A stretch of DNA of 9,154 bases from Emcibacter sp. (GTDB lineage Bacteria > Pseudomonadota > Alphaproteobacteria > Sphingomonadales > Emcibacteraceae). The notes beneath the pieces are model-generated. The model worked only from the letters and a program-made list of their open reading frames with translations. It did no database searches and was not told the origin of the DNA. Numbering within the stretch: the stretch's first letter is position 1; every line of letters starts with the position of its first letter. The stretch lies in contig JAGLJX010000240.1 of the NCBI GenBank assembly GCA_023142175.1, positions 1-9,154 on the forward strand, written 5' to 3'. Below, piece after piece: positions 6,368-9,154 of the stretch. The position numbers and the translations under genes were made by a program.

Positions 6368-6802
6368 CTAAAGCAAAATGTCCCGCGCCTGATTAAGTTT
6401 GGATGCAAAATAATCAGATCCCCCTTGATCAGGATGCACTTTAAGCATCATTTTATGGTGTGCATCTTTAATTTCCGCTGGATCGGGATTGCCGGACAGG
6501 CCCAGAATATCAAGTGCTTCTTGCCGCGTCATGGGCGTCGTATTAAGGGGAGCATTAGCAGCCGGTCCGTTCACCATGAACCGCCACAGGCTTCCCTTAG
6601 CTGACAGATATGACAAGAGCGCCAATATGCCGCCTGCTGGCACATTACCCCTAAACATAATCAGAAAGGCCAACAGTCCAAGTATGATTGCGAAACCATA
6701 ACGGAACACTCTGTTTAATTTTTCAGATTTTGACTGCTGCATGAAACGTGAAATCACATAAAGCAGAAAAATGAACCCAATTAATATAATGATATAAGGC
6801 AT
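6368..6802 (-). CDS. Membrane-anchored J-domain (DnaJ-like) protein
   Basis: A 144-residue co-chaperone predicted to stimulate a DnaK-type Hsp70 at the inner membrane. The N-terminus PYIIILIGFIFLLYVISRF (2-20) is a membrane segment; a second lies at about 36-50 (GFAIILGLLAFLIMF), and a third hydrophobic stretch (about 56-68) may also insert. The C-terminal 50 residues are a J-domain: EALDILGL, then helix II ending KVHPDQGG with the essential HPD at 123-125, then KLNQARDILL. A C-terminal J-domain behind membrane helices is the layout of mitochondrial Pam18/Tim14 and of alphaproteobacterial relatives. It follows mipZ by 9 bases, and its ribosome site (AGGA) overlaps the mipZ stop, so the two are co-translated. 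The client is unknown. No glycine-rich or zinc domain is present. Confidence 0.88.
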   Translation of the reverse strand: MPYIIILIGFIFLLYVISRFMQQSKSEKLNRVFRYGFAIILGLLAFLIMFRGNVPAGGILALLSYLSAKGSLWRFMVNGPAANAPLNTTPMTRQEALDILGLSGNPDPAEIKDAHHKMMLKVHPDQGGSDYFASKLNQARDILL

Positions 6803-6811
6803 CTCTTTTTC

Positions 6812-7657
6812 CTATTCAGCAGCCGCTACAACAGCCTTGTTCCAGCCGGGAAGCTTAAGTTCGTCCATAAGTCGGCGTATTTCCTGACGGGCCGCCACAT
6901 GGGACATGGTCATTTTCTCGGTCGTATTATTCTTAAAATCCACCAGCGTCAGCCCTTTGGGGAATAATTCACGATATATCACCCGCTCCCCAAAACCAGG
7001 GACATAACGAAAAGCTACCCTTTTCTGCAATTGGGTCAAGACATCATGTACCCGCTGGGTGTTTTTCGAATTAAGGGATGATATACGGTTTCGCATCACG
7101 ACCCAGTCGATGGTGCCGCGATCCTTCATGGCCCGTCTCTTTCGCGCTTCCCAAACCATTTCACTGTAGAGGCTGAGGTTTTCTACCCTATAGGTATCAG
7201 GATTTACTTTCGCCAGCAGGTCAATATCAACAAAACTGTCATTCACAGGGGTAATCAATGTATCCGCTGATATATGTGCGCATCTTGACAAATTGCTGTC
7301 ACTACCTGGGCAATCAATGAGGATATAATCTGATTTAGCCTTTAAGTCATCGAGCAAAGCTGAAAAGCTGGCCTCATCCTGCTGCTCCATTTCCTCTACT
7401 GTACCGTCTTTTGCCCCCTCCAGAACATGAATATCGGGCATGGTAAGCTTTAAATTATGCTGATCCGCATAAGCCTGACGGTTTTCTATATAACGGGCAA
7501 CTGATTTCTGGCGCGCGTCCAGATCAATGATTGCAACACTGTAGCCACGTTCCAGAATACTGATAACAATATGCATAGCGGATGTGGACTTTCCTGAGCC
7601 ACCCTTCTCATTACCAACCACAATGATATGTGTTTTCTGCATCTTTCTCTGGCCCAT
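6812..7657 (-). CDS. mipZ: Division-plane positioning ATPase MipZ (ParA/MinD superfamily)
   Basis: A P-loop ATPase that, in Caulobacter and relatives, binds ParB at the poles and forms a gradient that prevents FtsZ assembly except at mid-cell. At 281 residues it is near the usual length. It has the deviant Walker A KGGSGKST (18-25; Lys18 corresponds to Lys13 in Caulobacter MipZ), IIDLDARQKSVARYIENR (44-60) where Asp47 corresponds to the hydrolysis residue Asp42, ILIDCPGSDS (Walker B), PVNDSFVDIDLL, the block DWVVMRNRISS, and near the C-terminus RVIYRELFPKGLTL. This close match through the whole length separates it from chromosomal or plasmid ParA. The ATG at 7657 has AGGGAG five bases upstream; a second Met five codons in has a poorer site. 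It is the first gene of a two-gene unit with the J-protein and is divergent from the glucosaminidase gene. FtsZ and ParB genes are not in the window. Confidence 0.95.
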   Translation of the reverse strand: MGQRKMQKTHIIVVGNEKGGSGKSTSAMHIVISILERGYSVAIIDLDARQKSVARYIENRQAYADQHNLKLTMPDIHVLEGAKDGTVEEMEQQDEASFSALLDDLKAKSDYILIDCPGSDSNLSRCAHISADTLITPVNDSFVDIDLLAKVNPDTYRVENLSLYSEMVWEARKRRAMKDRGTIDWVVMRNRISSLNSKNTQRVHDVLTQLQKRVAFRYVPGFGERVIYRELFPKGLTLVDFKNNTTEKMTMSHVAARQEIRRLMDELKLPGWNKAVVAAAE

Positions 7658-7673
7658 TATGGCTCCCTTATTT

Positions 7674-7695
7674 TTTGAAAACTGATATTTTCAAA
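7674..7695. promoter_or_regulatory. Perfect 8-base inverted repeat in the mipZ/bax divergent region
   Basis: TTTGAAAA and TTTTCAAA around a 6-base spacer, a perfect dyad 17 bases upstream of mipZ. It overlaps the -10 and probable start site of a weak candidate mipZ promoter (TTGTTG at 7717-7722, TAGATT at 7694-7699, spacer 17, minus strand). It could be an operator; AT-rich DNA makes chance matches likelier. The regulator is unknown. Confidence 0.45.
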
Positions 7696-7754
7696 TCTAA
7701 TCTCTGGTTTTTTTACCAACAACTATTTATAAACTGATCAATACTAAGCTGTGA

Positions 7755-8729
7755 ATGAACCAAATGTATATACATAAAAATCATAATTCAATCAAAGACA
7801 CTATTATAATCTTCATTGCAATAGTGTTTTCTGTTGGCGGCCCTATCTGGCTGGCAAACTGGCAGATAAGGGAGAGTGTGCAACATCATTCCCCCATACA
7901 AATGGTCAATAATATCCAGTTGCACAAGGGCCTGCACGCCATAAAATATTTGGCATCCCGTGGTTTCGACATCAAACAGATTCGAATGAATAAAGCGACT
8001 GTACCTGCGGTTTATTTTACCAACATTCCACGGGAATTAACCCGTATCAAGGATGTCAAAATAAAAAAAGAGTTGTTTTTCTCAGCACTTCTACCGCCTA
8101 TTCTGATGGTTAATGATACCATTCGCCAAGACCGTAAAAAACTTAAAAAATTAATCCTGAAGATCACACTGGGTTCTGATGTAACTGAATCTGAATATTA
8201 CTGGATAATACAAAAACTGGTACGATATAAAGTGAAAGTCAGGGACGTTGGGGACTTTGTAGCACGCTCTGGCGAAATACTGGCGGAATTACTCAGCAGA
8301 ATGAATATCATTCCCCCTGAACTTGCCTTGGCTCAGGCCGCACAGGAAAGTGGTTGGGGAACCTCGCGTTTCGCCCAACAGGGCAACGCACTATACGGAC
8401 AATGGACTTGGGGGCCCGGTTGCGGCATCGTGCCTGCTCAACGCGACAATGGTAAAAAACATCGGATTAAATGCTTTAAAACTATTATAGAAGCCGTTGA
8501 TAGTTATATGTTAAACCTGAATACCAATAGCGCATATTCTACCTTGCGGGTGGAAAGACGGGCCTTTCGTGATGATCAGATAATTGATGTCATTCCGCTG
8601 GTTGAAACCCTAATCAACTACTCGGAAGAAGGTCAGGACTATGTGGAAAAAATTAAAAATATAATTCGTATTAATAAACTTAGTGATTTTAACAAAGCCC
8701 GATTGGATATTAGGGTCAGGACTCATTGA
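7755..8729 (+). CDS. Bax-family glucosaminidase domain protein (predicted peptidoglycan hydrolase)
   Basis: Predicted beta-N-acetylglucosaminidase acting on peptidoglycan glycan strands, anchored in the inner membrane and facing the periplasm. Residues 15-34 are a single N-terminal membrane segment without a clear cleavage site. The middle region carries the Bax-type motif FFSALLPPILMVNDTI (108-123). The catalytic domain follows: IPPELALAQAAQESGWGTSR (186-205), in which Glu198 is the expected catalytic acid, then NALYGQWTW, CGIVPAQRDNG, and SYMLNLNTNSAYSTLR (250-265). Each matches the E. coli Bax (COG2992) pattern. At 324 residues it is longer than E. coli Bax at the N-terminus. The ATG at 7755 lacks a good ribosome site; an ATG three codons later is an alternative. 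A weak -10 (TATAAA, 7728-7733) precedes it. panC starts 2 bases after its stop. Confidence 0.88.
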   Translation: MNQMYIHKNHNSIKDTIIIFIAIVFSVGGPIWLANWQIRESVQHHSPIQMVNNIQLHKGLHAIKYLASRGFDIKQIRMNKATVPAVYFTNIPRELTRIKDVKIKKELFFSALLPPILMVNDTIRQDRKKLKKLILKITLGSDVTESEYYWIIQKLVRYKVKVRDVGDFVARSGEILAELLSRMNIIPPELALAQAAQESGWGTSRFAQQGNALYGQWTWGPGCGIVPAQRDNGKKHRIKCFKTIIEAVDSYMLNLNTNSAYSTLRVERRAFRDDQIIDVIPLVETLINYSEEGQDYVEKIKNIIRINKLSDFNKARLDIRVRTH

Positions 8730-8731
8730 AT

Positions 8732-9154
8732 ATGAAAAAATCCTCCGTTCAGATAATTCGCACAAAAAAAGAACTTCGCTCTCAGGTCACTGATTGGCAT
8801 ATGCAGGGATTAAAGGTTGGTATGGTTCCCACCATGGGCGCCCTTCATCACGGTCACCTGTCCCTGATCAAGGAAATACAGAAACATGTGGACAAGGTGG
8901 TGGTAAGCATTTTTGTGAACCCAAAACAATTTGGCCCCAACGAAGATTTCGATAAATACCCCAGATCAGAGACCACAGACATTAAAAAGCTGGACGAGGT
9001 CAAGACTGACCTGCTTTACGCCCCGGAAGTTGGGGAAATATACCCCGATGGATTTTTAACCACCGTAACCGTCGCTAAAATCACCGAAGGACTTTGTGCA
9101 GACAAAAGGCCGGGACATTTTGACGGGGTGACAACAGTCGTCACAAAGCTTTTG
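8732..9154 (+). CDS. panC: Pantoate--beta-alanine ligase (3' truncated by window edge)
   Basis: Pantothenate synthetase: joins pantoate and beta-alanine with ATP to make pantothenate, the coenzyme A precursor; cytoplasmic. The first 141 codons are present, about half of the usual 280, and the frame is open to the window end. Signatures: PTMGALHHGHLSL (33-45), containing the HIGH-like nucleotide motif HHGH; SIFVNPKQFGPNEDFDKYPR (59-78), which shapes the ATP and pantoate site; and CADKRPGHFDGVTTVV (122-137). All are intact. It starts 2 bases after the stop of the glucosaminidase gene; the only ribosome-like site (AGGA) is about 10 bases upstream, within that gene, so translation is probably coupled. 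The two products share no obvious pathway. panB or other pantothenate genes may lie beyond the window. Confidence 0.97.
   Translation, partial: MKKSSVQIIRTKKELRSQVTDWHMQGLKVGMVPTMGALHHGHLSLIKEIQKHVDKVVVSIFVNPKQFGPNEDFDKYPRSETTDIKKLDEVKTDLLYAPEVGEIYPDGFLTTVTVAKITEGLCADKRPGHFDGVTTVVTKLL

Noticed and set aside
6812..7657. Chromosome-partitioning ParA
   Set aside because: Motifs and length follow MipZ throughout (NEKGGSGKST, the NDSFVD block, RVIYRELFPKGLTL), and no parB lies beside it.
7705..7718. TGGT-N6-ACCA as an independent operator
   Set aside because: Four-base arms around a T-run are too short to claim as a feature; mentioned only beside the longer dyad.

Overview
The window looks like a chromosomal core region of an alphaproteobacterium of moderate to low GC content. 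The main evidence is a mipZ-type division-site ATPase (a hallmark of that class), a poly-hydroxybutyrate phasin whose promoter carries TGCA-type dyads, and a clpS-clpA pair next to the phasin. The order is not certain. The exported four-cysteine proteins and AT-rich intergenic DNA would fit a marine lineage such as Kordiimonadales or Emcibacterales, but that is a guess. There is no sign of phage, transposon, CRISPR or other mobile DNA.

Layout. On the + strand, the 3' part of a glycerophosphodiester phosphodiesterase gene (its start lies outside the window) overlaps by ATGA a DUF482/FemAB-like acyltransferase gene. This pair converges, with a 6-base gap, on a minus-strand block. Read 5'->3' on the minus strand from about 7657 down to 1805, that block holds mipZ, a membrane-anchored J-domain protein, the phasin with its own promoter, operators and terminator, clpS, clpA, and two tandemly duplicated small exported proteins that each carry a duplicated promoter. 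Divergent from mipZ on the + strand are a Bax-family glucosaminidase gene and, 2 bases after it, the 5' part of panC, which runs off the end of the window.

How they fit together. ClpS hands N-degron substrates to the ClpA unfoldase, which works with ClpP (not in the window). MipZ positions FtsZ, and its coupled J-protein probably recruits a DnaK at the inner membrane. The Bax-like enzyme is a predicted peptidoglycan hydrolase, so both sides of the mipZ/bax divergent promoter region concern envelope and division. The phasin coats PHB granules and appears to be controlled by a PhaR-like repressor acting at two sites flanking its promoter.

No gene-free stretch exceeds 300 bases. The longest is 5490-5750 (about 260 bases), which holds the phasin terminator and several inverted repeats in the clpS upstream region. 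I found no wholly novel system. The least-explained items are the duplicated four-cysteine exported proteins behind clpA, the mipZ-linked J-protein, and several unassigned dyads in the regulatory DNA.
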